Origin: Lachnoclostridium sp. UBA903
Lineage (GTDB): Bacteria; Bacillota; Clostridia; Lachnospirales; Lachnospiraceae
Length of the DNA: 64,000 nucleotides
NCBI GenBank assembly: GCA_002294045.1
Contig: DBEP01000007.1
Coordinates: 40,711-104,710 of the forward strand
Direction: 5' to 3'
Shown here: positions 31,231 through 39,818 of the stretch, piece after piece
Layout of the letters: each line of letters starts with the position of its first letter
Position numbering within the stretch: position 1 is the stretch's first letter
Notes under the pieces: model-generated
The model's database searches: none
Told to the model about the DNA's origin: nothing
What the model saw: only the letters and a program-made list of their open reading frames with translations
Made by a program: the position numbers and the translations under genes

Positions 31231-32865
31231 ATGATACAGGCAAATAACGTAACTTTAAGGCTTGGCAAACGAGCCTTATTTGAAGATGTAAATATTAAAT
31301 TCACGGAAGGCAACTGTTATGGCTTAATCGGAGCCAATGGTGCCGGCAAATCCACCTTTTTAAAGATATTATCCGGTCAGCTGGAGCCTACTAAAGGCGA
31401 AATCTTCATAACTCCCGGACAGCGGTTATCTTTTTTACAGCAGGATCACTTTAAATACGACCAGTATGATGTCCTGAGTACCGTAATTATGGGCAACCAA
31501 AGGTTATATGATATTATGAAGGAGAAAGAGGCTATCTATGCCAAAGAGGATTTTACGGAAGCGGACGGAATCAAAGCCAGCGAACTGGAAGGCGAGTTTG
31601 CTACTCTTAACGGCTGGGAAGCAGAATCCGATGCGGCAACTTTATTAAACGGCCTCGGCGTTGAAAATGAATTACATTACAAGCAAATGAGTGAATTAAA
31701 CGGCAGCGAAAAAGTCAAGGTGTTATTAGCCCAGGCACTATTCGGCAATCCTGATATTCTTCTTCTGGACGAACCTACCAACCATTTGGATTTAGAAGCC
31801 ATCCGCTGGCTGGAGGAATTCTTAATAAATTTCGAAAACACAGTTATAGTAGTATCTCATGACAGGTATTTCTTAAATAAAGTATGTACCTACACTGCAG
31901 ATATTGATTATGCCAAAATTCAGCTTTATGCGGGGAATTATGACTTCTGGTATGAATCCAGCCAGTTGATGATTAAGCAGATGAAAGAGGCCAATAAGAA
32001 AAAGGAAGAGAAAATCAAAGAATTACAGGAATTTATCCAAAGATTCAGTGCCAATGCCTCCAAATCCAAACAGGCAACTTCCCGTAAAAAAGCGCTTGAG
32101 AAAATTGAACTGGATGATATCCGGCCATCCAGCAGAAAATATCCTTACATTGATTTTCGGCCTAACAGGGAAATTGGTAACGAAGTTCTTACGGTTTCAA
32201 ATATTTCCAAAACAATTGACGGTATAAAAATACTGGATAATATATCCTTTACCGTTAACCGGGAAGATAAAATAGCCTTTGTCGGACCTAACGTACTGGC
32301 AACCACCACCTTATTTCGTATCCTTACAGGAGACTTAGAACCGGATGAAGGAAATTATAAATGGGGAGTCACAACAACCCAGTCCTACTTCCCGAAGGAT
32401 AATACCAGGGATTTTGATACCGATGATACTATTGTTGACTGGCTTATGCCCTATTCTCCGGAAAAAGAAGTTACTTACGTCCGCAGTTTTTTAGGAAGAA
32501 TGCTCTTTGCCGGGGAAGAAGGTATTAAAAAGGTTCGAGTATTATCCGGCGGTGAAAAAGTAAGGGTTATGTTATCAAAAATGATGATTGTCGGTGCCAA
32601 TGTCCTGATTATGGATGAACCGACCAACCATTTGGACATGGAATCCATTACCGCCTTAAATAACGGCTTAATTAAATTTCCGGGTGTAATATTATTTACT
32701 TCCCAGGACCATCAGTTTGTTCAGACCATCGCAAACCACATTATGGAACTGACACCAAACGGTTTAATTGACAAGGTAACAACGTATGACGAATACTTGG
32801 ACAGCGACGAACTTGCACGCAAGAGACAGGTAATGCAGATTGACCGGGGTGAAGACGATATCTAA
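31231..32865 (+). CDS. ABC-F family ATPase (ribosome-associated type)
   Basis: A 544-residue soluble protein with two ABC domains and no membrane helices. Domain 1: Walker A GANGAGKST (about 35-43), signature ELNGSEKVKV, Walker B ILLLDEPTNHLDLEA. The linker of about 80 residues is helical and Lys-rich. Domain 2: the Walker A position reads GPNVLATTT, without the usual Lys, then signature LSGGEKVRV and Walker B VLIMDEPTNHLDME. ABC-F proteins act on the ribosome in translation or antibiotic protection. The subfamily looks like YkpA/YbiT, whose second P-loop and first signature are often atypical. The preceding attenuator-like leader suggests inducible expression. Confidence 0.92.
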   Translation: MIQANNVTLRLGKRALFEDVNIKFTEGNCYGLIGANGAGKSTFLKILSGQLEPTKGEIFITPGQRLSFLQQDHFKYDQYDVLSTVIMGNQRLYDIMKEKEAIYAKEDFTEADGIKASELEGEFATLNGWEAESDAATLLNGLGVENELHYKQMSELNGSEKVKVLLAQALFGNPDILLLDEPTNHLDLEAIRWLEEFLINFENTVIVVSHDRYFLNKVCTYTADIDYAKIQLYAGNYDFWYESSQLMIKQMKEANKKKEEKIKELQEFIQRFSANASKSKQATSRKKALEKIELDDIRPSSRKYPYIDFRPNREIGNEVLTVSNISKTIDGIKILDNISFTVNREDKIAFVGPNVLATTTLFRILTGDLEPDEGNYKWGVTTTQSYFPKDNTRDFDTDDTIVDWLMPYSPEKEVTYVRSFLGRMLFAGEEGIKKVRVLSGGEKVRVMLSKMMIVGANVLIMDEPTNHLDMESITALNNGLIKFPGVILFTSQDHQFVQTIANHIMELTPNGLIDKVTTYDEYLDSDELARKRQVMQIDRGEDDI

Positions 32866-32914
32866 CTGATATTTAACTAAAGAGATAAAGGACAATTTAC
32901 TATTGAAAAACAAG

Positions 32915-33006
32915 GGGGCTGTCACACTGACAACGCTATTGCCATATGCGGTATTTCGAAAGCCGCCCGCTATATATGGTATTAAAACGCTTAGTGTAAT
33001 AGCCCC
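32915..33006. terminator. Long imperfect palindrome between convergent genes
   Basis: GGGGCTGTCACACT (32915-32928) and AGTGTAATAGCCCC (32993-33006) are near-perfect inverted ends (12 of 14). Inner segments CCATATGCGG and CCGCCCGCTATATATGG also pair. The stem of about 40 bp could terminate transcription from both sides or be a small MITE-like repeat. Confidence 0.55.
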
Positions 33007-33048
33007 ATTTGCAGATTATCAGATAAAATCGGCTGTTAAGCTTAAAAA

Positions 33049-33645
33049 TTAAGCCGCTTCCACAGCATTTAAACGCTTTTCATAGAAATTCATTTCAAAT
33101 ATCTTAAGAATTGCATCTACTACCTTATGGCATAACTCTACAATATAAACACAGTCAACCTTAATTATCTTTATCGCCTTCAGGTACTCATTATGCATTT
33201 CTTTTATAAACATTAAGATTTCATCTACCGTATTAAATAGAATACTTTTCTCGCGTCTTCGCACAGCTTCGTCGCTATTGACATAATTCTTTAAGGCAAA
33301 TTTCAGGTCTCTCTCATAGGTGCAATGTTCTTTTAAACTGCCTTTAAATATAGCATTGTGGGGATAAGTAAAATAGTCTGCTATATAATGTGTAACTACC
33401 CCTAAATGTCTTGAATAATATCCGGTTATCCCCCTATCCACATCGTAATTATCCGTGATTTTAATAATTTCTTCTCTTAATATTTCAAATGTTTCTTCAA
33501 TATTATGCTTTCTTGTTATAAATGACGGAACGCAATCGGGTAAAATACTGCCAAGATAAAATGCCTTTCTATGATTCACTAATTCCTCAATCTTCATACT
33601 ATTTATCAGATAACTCGCTAAAGAGATGTGCGATTTTTTTCTCAT
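33049..33645 (-). CDS. Zinc-dependent phospholipase C family protein
   Basis: A 198-residue protein from ATG at 33645, with GGGGGAC three bases before it; the longer frame to 33678 lacks a site. Metal-ligand-like motifs are spread through the first 110 residues: HISLASYLI, FYLGSILPDCVPSF, LGVVTHYIADYFTYPHN. This pattern (His, GSxxPD, HxxxD, PHN) marks the Zn_dep_PLPC family in Firmicutes. No signal peptide is evident, so it may act inside the cell. Alone between the palindrome and a long AT-rich spacer. Confidence 0.82.
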   Translation of the reverse strand: MRKKSHISLASYLINSMKIEELVNHRKAFYLGSILPDCVPSFITRKHNIEETFEILREEIIKITDNYDVDRGITGYYSRHLGVVTHYIADYFTYPHNAIFKGSLKEHCTYERDLKFALKNYVNSDEAVRRREKSILFNTVDEILMFIKEMHNEYLKAIKIIKVDCVYIVELCHKVVDAILKIFEMNFYEKRLNAVEAA

Positions 33646-34001
33646 AAAGTCCCCCATTCTTAATGTAAGTAAAGTCATATTTAATTTATATAATATGATT
33701 TATTTTCAAATTGCTATCCGGTATAATTCGACATATTACAACACTACTAGTAAACTATTTTACTACTTATTCCCGTAAATAACAATACTTTACCGATAAA
33801 AAATTTATGGAAAATAATGTCTTCTTCCACCGAAATATTCATACGTATTAATGATTCTATTATAAATCAATTTTAAATAATTATAAATAGTAAAATTTTA
33901 TAAAATAAAAATTTTTCATATGAAAATTAACGCGGCATTTAAAAATAATCTTAAAAATATCCATATATTCAGTGCATATATGCTGAAATAAACCATTTCT
34001 G
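33646..34001. other. AT-rich intergenic DNA
   Basis: Extremely AT-rich spacer between divergent genes; nothing identifiable beyond the promoter that follows at 34002. Confidence 0.55.
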
Positions 34002-34030
34002 TTGACATTTACCATATTTTGATGTAAAAT
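34002..34030 (+). promoter_or_regulatory. Promoter of the CNNM/CBS gene
   Basis: TTGACA (34002-34007), 17 bases, TAAAAT (34025-34030). The long leader to 34245 holds two mutually exclusive pairings: ATGGTGA (34130-34136) with TCACCAT (34183-34189), or TGACT...AAGGA with TCCTT...AGTCA (34134-34164). No known riboswitch class is recognised. Confidence 0.65.
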
Positions 34031-34245
34031 TATAGTAATTGTATGCAAAAACAAGCATTACTTATTAATCAAAAGGCACTTATAACCAGCAGATTATCCG
34101 ATACAGGTTAACCGATATAATTTTCTGTCATGGTGACTTTTATAAGGAACTCCTTTTAGAGTCATCTACTTATTGTGTTAAATCACCATCCGTACTAATT
34201 TTTACCGTTATACTTGCCAACCATGAAGAATTAGGAGATGATATT

Positions 34246-35523
34246 TTGGACTCGAGTGAAGTCACGCAACTGATAATATTAGGTATACTATTGCTGCTAT
34301 CCGCATTTTTTTCATCGGCTGAAACCGCCCTCACTACAGTAAGCAAGCATCGCATCAGAAGTATGGCGGAGGATAATGTCAGGGAGGCCCAAACGGTAAA
34401 TAAGCTGATAGAAGATCCGTCAAGGATGTTAAACGCAATATTAATTGGCAATATTATTGTCAATTTGTCTGCCTCTTCAATTGCTACTGCTCTTGCCATT
34501 CATTTTTTTGATAATATCGGTGTCGGCATTGCAATCGGTATCTTCACCATACTTATATTGGTTTTCGGTGAAATAACTCCGAAAACCATAGCCGCAACAT
34601 ATTCTGAGAAGATATCTTTACGGTACGGAAGAATAATAAATATACTGACACTATTAATGACTCCTATTACTTTCTTGCTTAATCGGATTTCACTTGGCTT
34701 TTTACTGCTGTTTCACATTAATCCTAATGCCAAATCCTCTGTCATAACAGAGGATGAACTTCGGAATATTGTTGAGGTAAGCCATGAAGAAGGAGTAATT
34801 GAAAGTGAAGAACGCAGAATGATAACCAATGTGGTTGATTTCGGCGACTCTCTTGCCAAAGACGTTATGGTTCCCAGAGTAGACATGGTTTTTGCCGAGG
34901 TTTCCTTAACTTATGATGAACTTGTTGAATTATTTTCTGTTGATAAATATACCAGAATGCCGGTCTATAGTGAATCCAGGGACAATGTAATAGGAATCAT
35001 TAATTTAAAGGATTTGTTTTTTTACCAGGGCTCCAAGGAAGATTTTAATATACAGTCTGTAATGAGAGAACCTTATTTTACCTATGAATATAAGAAAACT
35101 TCGGAATTATTAATTGAAATGCGTAAAGAATCCATTCCTTTAGCTATTATTCTTGATGAATATGGTGCCACTGCAGGACTGATTACATTAGAGGATTTAT
35201 TGGAAGAAATCGTCGGAGACATCCGTGACGAATATGATGATGACGAAGAAGACTCCATAAAAAAGATCGGCGAAAATGAATATGTCGCTGACGGCAATAC
35301 CAAATTAGACGAAATCAATGAAGCTATAGGGCTGGATTTAGAATCCGATGACTACGACTCCATAGCAGGACATATGATTTATCTTTTGGACCATTTGCCG
35401 GAGGTAGGCGAAAGTGTAACGGATAATAATGTCATATTTACCGTTGATGCTGTTGAAAAAAACCGTATTGACAAAGTGCATATTATCATAAAACCGGAAA
35501 CCGAAGAAGAAACGGAAGAATAA
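34246..35523 (+). CDS. CNNM-type transporter (DUF21-CBS-CorC_HlyC)
   Basis: A 425-residue membrane protein, TTG start at 34246 with AGGAGATG nine bases upstream. The N-terminal DUF21 domain with about four helices (about 6-180) includes SAFFSSAETALTTVSKHR and ILVFGEITPKTIAATYSEK. A CBS pair follows (about 205-330; VPRVDMVFAEV, TRMPVYSE, SIPLAIILDEYGATAGLITLEDLLEE). The CorC_HlyC domain is at about 340-420. Members export Mg2+ or related divalent cations or act in ion homeostasis. Long untranslated leader, possibly regulatory. A palindrome ACAGGTGCACCTGT (35534-35547) follows. Confidence 0.93.
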   Translation: MDSSEVTQLIILGILLLLSAFFSSAETALTTVSKHRIRSMAEDNVREAQTVNKLIEDPSRMLNAILIGNIIVNLSASSIATALAIHFFDNIGVGIAIGIFTILILVFGEITPKTIAATYSEKISLRYGRIINILTLLMTPITFLLNRISLGFLLLFHINPNAKSSVITEDELRNIVEVSHEEGVIESEERRMITNVVDFGDSLAKDVMVPRVDMVFAEVSLTYDELVELFSVDKYTRMPVYSESRDNVIGIINLKDLFFYQGSKEDFNIQSVMREPYFTYEYKKTSELLIEMRKESIPLAIILDEYGATAGLITLEDLLEEIVGDIRDEYDDDEEDSIKKIGENEYVADGNTKLDEINEAIGLDLESDDYDSIAGHMIYLLDHLPEVGESVTDNNVIFTVDAVEKNRIDKVHIIIKPETEEETEE

Positions 35524-35549
35524 CCCTGCCAAAACAGGTGCACCTGTAA

Positions 35550-36182
35550 TTAGAGCATAATTTTATCCGGATCCTGCCATGGAATAATTGTCAGTTCCGG
35601 CCACTTTTTCAGCCAGCTTGATACTTTATTCCTGTAGATTTCTTCGGTTATCTGTGCCTTGTTAGGCCTTACAATTTTACCCAGCAAATCATTTAATCCA
35701 AAAGGAGCATATATCTTCATACTACCATCTCCGCATTTTCTGATTCCTATTGCTGTGGCTGTGGTAGGCCAGGTATTGATAGCTGATTCCAGTGATTCAT
35801 AAGGTGCAATATGATATCCAAAATGCTCTTTATACCATAGATGTACTCTTGCCTGATTTTTTACGTCAACCTCAATATTAAAATCAGCATACAGCTTCTT
35901 TAATTCGGATATCACCTGATTCTCCGATTCATAATCTAAATTCCCCGAATCAAAATAAACGAAATCTATATCCTTTATACCATAGTCCGACGGATTATGA
36001 AAAAGATAATTCCAGACAGTTTGGCTGATACAGCCCGCCCCTATGTAATAATTCTTAAGGCCGGAATACTTTGCCCTCTCCAGAGCTTCCTTAAGTAAAT
36101 CACTGGAGTTAATAACGGTTTCCAGTACTTTAATCTGCTGGTATATATCCATATTGTATCCGTTTAATAGTTTATTCTGCAT
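35550..36182 (-). CDS. Nucleotidyltransferase-family protein (NTP_transf_6 type)
   Basis: A 210-residue protein. The N-terminal half holds a nucleotidyltransferase-like core: YYIGAGCISQTVWNYLF, then KDIDFVYFD with the Asp pair and INVEVDVKNQARVHLWY-like NIEVDVKNQARVHLWY giving the third acidic position. FGLNDLLGKIVRPNK near the C-terminus is characteristic of the DUF925/NTP_transf_6 family. Substrate unknown. The start follows AGGTGAG. It is convergent with the CNNM gene. Confidence 0.82.
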   Translation of the reverse strand: MQNKLLNGYNMDIYQQIKVLETVINSSDLLKEALERAKYSGLKNYYIGAGCISQTVWNYLFHNPSDYGIKDIDFVYFDSGNLDYESENQVISELKKLYADFNIEVDVKNQARVHLWYKEHFGYHIAPYESLESAINTWPTTATAIGIRKCGDGSMKIYAPFGLNDLLGKIVRPNKAQITEEIYRNKVSSWLKKWPELTIIPWQDPDKIML

Positions 36183-36267
36183 AATCTCACCTGTTAGAAG
36201 TTCTCATACGTGTATAATTGTTATTTCATTGAATCTATTATCATTATAACTCATTATATCTGCTTAT

Positions 36268-36648
36268 CTATAATCCGCTTATCGGAAAGTTCAGCTCTTC
36301 CTCAGGTAAACCCAGAGAGCGTCCATAATCCAGTACCTTATCCCAGGTAGCTTTATCATCATAATTAAATTCAAAAGATGCTCCTTTAAATACAGCTATG
36401 ATATCCCTGCCTTTCCAAAAATGCATATACCAATTGTCTTTAATATGTTTTGATAATTCATGTATTTCATACTCCGTAACGTGTACCTCGTATAAATGCC
36501 ATCTTTTATCCGCTTCCGCTTGGTTTGTTATATGCAGCTTTCTGATATCCAGTCCGTTGACAATACGATTGTCATCAAAGCTTTCTTCAACTATAATCCC
36601 GATATACCTTTTATTGGTTGCCTGTCTGTTTAAAATCTCCTGATTCAT
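36268..36648 (-). CDS. Conserved hypothetical protein
   Basis: A 126-residue soluble protein. Distinct segments are IGIIVEESFDDNRIVNGL, KRWHLYEVHV and WYMHFWKGRDIIAVFKG, followed by FNYDDKATWDKVLDYGRSLG. Similar small proteins are widespread in Firmicutes, but I cannot name a family or function. It stands alone, 85 bases upstream of the nucleotidyltransferase gene, same strand. Confidence 0.75.
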   Translation of the reverse strand: MNQEILNRQATNKRYIGIIVEESFDDNRIVNGLDIRKLHITNQAEADKRWHLYEVHVTEYEIHELSKHIKDNWYMHFWKGRDIIAVFKGASFEFNYDDKATWDKVLDYGRSLGLPEEELNFPISGL

Positions 36649-36841
36649 TATCCATCACCACATTTCCTGCTGTATAATATCTTACACTTAAATTATAAAT
36701 CATTTGACAATATTAGTCAATTCAAACAGGAACAATTGTTCCTTGTTCCGAAAATCATATTTTTCGGCTGTCATTGTTCTGCATCATTGTCAACACTTTG
36801 GAGGAAAAGGATGTGATATTACTAATGAATAAAACATACAG

Positions 36842-36886
36842 AAAAAGATATGCAGGAAGGTTGGCAAATACCTGCATATCCTTTTT
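36842..36886 (-). terminator. Terminator of the TolC-like gene
   Basis: GATATGCAGG and CCTGCATATC form a perfect 10-bp stem with A and T tracts on both sides (AAAAA and TTTTT), so it works in either direction. It lies 26 bases after the TolC-like stop. A plus-strand frame of about 30 codons crosses it (ATG at 36826) but has little support. Confidence 0.85.
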
Positions 36887-36911
36887 GTTACGTGGCCTAT
36901 TAAGGTTCTTT

Positions 36912-38195
36912 TTATAGGGCTAAACCACTTTTCATCCATTCATACTTAGAGTAAGCCCGTATAAGCTCATGCTCTGCAATACAGGCATTTATCTCCTGAC
37001 TACGGTAATTTGAAATCACATTCTCAAGTTCCAGCTCTGATAGTATTCCAAAATCAAACCTGATTATAGCATAATCTCTGTTGGTACCTGCCTGTTCCAG
37101 CTTCTTCTTTTCCTGTTCGAAAGACATCTTTTTGCTGATTACCTCTTCATAAACTTTATGAAAGGAAAAGGACACATCCCGTTTTGTCTCCTCCAATTTA
37201 ATTTTCTCGTTTTTAAGGTTATATTCCGCCGCTTCCTCGCTCAGGCTATCACTCCCATCCGCTCGGTCAAGAATTCTTTGTTTGGTATCCCGTTCAAGAG
37301 CTTGTAAAGTTATTGTATAATTATTTTCAAGTACAATCTCCAAATCCTTGTTAAAATATATTTCATTAAAATTCTCATACACCGGTTTTAATTCGGTATC
37401 TAAAGTTAAAACATAATCATAGCTATTACCAAACATAAGGTTAAGTTCACCTAAAACCGCTTTTTTCTGTGTCTGTAAGTCATTCAAACCCATTTCCAGC
37501 TCGCCAAGCTGCAGTTCCAAAGAAGTTATATTGGTTTTCGTCATATTACCTAAAGATTCTTTTACTTTTGCAACCTTAAGCTGTTTTTCCATTAATTCAG
37601 TCTGGTTCATTAAATCCATTTCCTTATTTCGTAATACATTGTAGGTAATATAAAGATTTTGCGCCGTCCAGACCAGTTGGCAGTCGGACATGTTTGATTG
37701 AAGCCTGAATTTATTAATGGCATCTTCCATATCTTCTGCCTGATCGTATAATGAGAACTTCTGCTCTCTTAATGATTTTCTGCTGTCCATAAGACTGGAT
37801 CTATTATACTCATATATACCTATAAGGGCATCATAGTTTAATTTAATATGATTTATAACATCCGGATCTCCGTCAATTTTGGTTTCAAGGCTGGCTTTAT
37901 CCCGTACTAATTTTTCTATTTGAAGTCCCATCATATCAATTGCATCTTCCAGAGCATCTCTGTCATCTTCCAGGTCATCCTGAATATCCTCAATCAGGTT
38001 ATAATCTTCTTTCATAGACTTAATAACATTCCGGTTAATTAAGACCATAGGGTTATTTAACAATATTTCATTTTCAATATCTTCAAATTTCATTGGCTCT
38101 TTTTGTTCACTGCTAACTTCATTGGCATAGATATTAATTGGAGTAAAAAATAACATGAAAACTGATAAAATTATAAGATTATAAATCTTCTTCAT
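36912..38195 (-). CDS. TolC-like outer-membrane-efflux-family protein with signal peptide
   Basis: A 427-residue secreted or membrane-anchored protein with signal peptide IYNLIILSVFMLFFTPINIYA. The rest is almost wholly helical with long heptad stretches (for example EDIQDDLEDDRDALEDAIDMM and LELQLGELEMGLNDLQTQKK) and two-fold repeat-like organisation, consistent with the TolC/OEP fold. In a monoderm, TolC-family proteins usually sit with MacAB-like exporters, and the cassette starting at 38406 is just upstream on the same strand. Its AT-rich composition contrasts with those genes. No beta-barrel function is expected in a monoderm; its role is unclear. Confidence 0.7.
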   Translation of the reverse strand: MKKIYNLIILSVFMLFFTPINIYANEVSSEQKEPMKFEDIENEILLNNPMVLINRNVIKSMKEDYNLIEDIQDDLEDDRDALEDAIDMMGLQIEKLVRDKASLETKIDGDPDVINHIKLNYDALIGIYEYNRSSLMDSRKSLREQKFSLYDQAEDMEDAINKFRLQSNMSDCQLVWTAQNLYITYNVLRNKEMDLMNQTELMEKQLKVAKVKESLGNMTKTNITSLELQLGELEMGLNDLQTQKKAVLGELNLMFGNSYDYVLTLDTELKPVYENFNEIYFNKDLEIVLENNYTITLQALERDTKQRILDRADGSDSLSEEAAEYNLKNEKIKLEETKRDVSFSFHKVYEEVISKKMSFEQEKKKLEQAGTNRDYAIIRFDFGILSELELENVISNYRSQEINACIAEHELIRAYSKYEWMKSGLAL

Positions 38196-38405
38196 TCATA
38201 TACCTCCTGGCATAAATTTTTAAATTTTCTATGTAGCACAGCATTGTATAAATTTTGCTTAAGCTGAGTTCCTTATATCAGCACCGGGACAAGATGGAGG
38301 AATAAGACGCAGTCCCTGCACCGGCCTGGGACACCGCGGTACCGGTTTAAAGCGGGATACAAGGCGTACAGGCAGGGTGTCCGGAAATGATTCCCAGGCA
38401 GATAT

Positions 38406-39797
38406 TTATTTTGTAAAATAAACGTCCGCGGTATAGCCCGGTTTCAACAAATTGTTCGGGTCGTTGGGCTTCACCAGCACGCGGACCACACGCTTGCCGT
38501 CCTTTTCCACGGCCAGACTCGGAATCTGCATAACGGTGCCGGTGAGCGAGGCATCCGGTGCCGAAGTCGGCACAATCTTCACCGTTTCGCCTACCTTCAC
38601 GCTGCCGATGAATTCCTCATTAACCTCCGCGCTGACGGTGAGGGAGTCCGCGTCAATAATCTGTAAGACTTTCGTTGGCGCGCCCTGTACACCCAGGTGA
38701 GCCGCCTCACTGACCATGATGTTCTGTACGATGCCGTTCTTAATATTGGAGACAATCTGGTTGTCCTTGATATAGTCTCTCTCTGTTTTTGCCGTCATCA
38801 TGTCCAAGTCCACCTGGGCGGCTTCAATTCCGCCCTGCTGCTTGGTAATGTTTGCGGTGTTGCCGAGCTTTGCCTGGGAAAGCTGTGCCTGCTTGGATTT
38901 CAGCGACACGTCCAGCTGGTCCATCTCATCTTTTAAGGCGGTTTTAGTCTTCTTGATATTATCCTTCACGTCGTCCACGGCCTTCTGCCGCTGGTCCAGC
39001 GCGGCTGCATACTGATCCAGCTCATCTTTTAAAACAATTTTAGTTTTCTTGATGTTGTCCTTTACGTCGTCCACAGCTTTCTGCCGCTGGTCCAGTGCGG
39101 CCGAGTACTGGTCCAGCTCATCTTTTGAAACGGCCCCGGCGTCGTACAGCGACTGGGCCTTTTGCAGGTTGCTCTCTGCGGTCGCAAGCTCCTTCTGGGC
39201 CAGGTTCAGGGAATTCTCAAGCAGCTTCAAATCGACGTTCGTGCCGTTGTCATACCTGGACTGGTGTTCTTTCAGGTCGCTCTCTGCGGTCGCAAGCTCC
39301 TTCTGGGCCAGGTTCAGGGAATTCTCAAGCAGCTTCAGATCAGCATTCGTGCCGTTGTTATATTCCTTGGTCTTGCGCGTGATTTGATCCTGTGTCTGGG
39401 CAATGTCCGCCTGCAGTGCGGAAATATCCTGCTCTGCGGCGGGCAGCGCCGCCTGGTTCGCGGCAAGCTGCTGCTTCAGCTTCTCGACGTTTCCGCTATA
39501 TTCGAAGAGGTCCAGCGTCACAAGCGGTTGGCCGAGCGTAACCCGTTCGCCCTCCTTTACCGATACATTCGTCACGACCGACGGGAAGTCAACGCTGATG
39601 TCCTCCATGCGGGTATATTTCACCTCGCCCCATGCGTCGAGCTCCTCGGCCTGACTAACCAAAATCCCGGGAGCCGACGTCTGCGGAGCAAAAATGTTGT
39701 TTCTCTGGTAAAAAATCCCTAACGTGATAAAGAGCGCCACGAGCACGCATGCCAGGGCCAACACCGTTTTCTTGTGGGATACAATCCAATTTTTCAT
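38406..39797 (-). CDS. HlyD/MacA-type efflux adaptor with duplicated coiled coil
   Basis: 463 residues from ATG at 39797, which has GGAGGAT upstream; an ATG at 39812 overlaps that site. N-terminal anchor helix (about 9-27, VLALACVLVALFITLGIFY). The first half of the biotinyl-lipoyl domain includes VVTNVSVKEGERVTLGQPLVTLD. A long coiled-coil hairpin (about 95-320) contains two tandem duplications, 36 residues (ENSLNLAQKELATAES) and 32 residues (DQRQKAVDDVKDNIKKTK). The second lipoyl half and a beta-barrel (VSAEVNEEFIGSVKVGETVKI) follow. It links the FtsX-type permease to export. GC-rich, unlike the TolC-like neighbour. Confidence 0.9.
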   Translation of the reverse strand: MKNWIVSHKKTVLALACVLVALFITLGIFYQRNNIFAPQTSAPGILVSQAEELDAWGEVKYTRMEDISVDFPSVVTNVSVKEGERVTLGQPLVTLDLFEYSGNVEKLKQQLAANQAALPAAEQDISALQADIAQTQDQITRKTKEYNNGTNADLKLLENSLNLAQKELATAESDLKEHQSRYDNGTNVDLKLLENSLNLAQKELATAESNLQKAQSLYDAGAVSKDELDQYSAALDQRQKAVDDVKDNIKKTKIVLKDELDQYAAALDQRQKAVDDVKDNIKKTKTALKDEMDQLDVSLKSKQAQLSQAKLGNTANITKQQGGIEAAQVDLDMMTAKTERDYIKDNQIVSNIKNGIVQNIMVSEAAHLGVQGAPTKVLQIIDADSLTVSAEVNEEFIGSVKVGETVKIVPTSAPDASLTGTVMQIPSLAVEKDGKRVVRVLVKPNDPNNLLKPGYTADVYFTK

Positions 39798-39818
39798 GAG
39801 ATAATCCTCCATCTATTA

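Noticed and set aside
36826..36916. Plus-strand frame of about 30 codons with GGAGG upstream
   Set aside because: It crosses the terminator of the TolC-like gene, and its codons are made by the hairpin; more likely chance.
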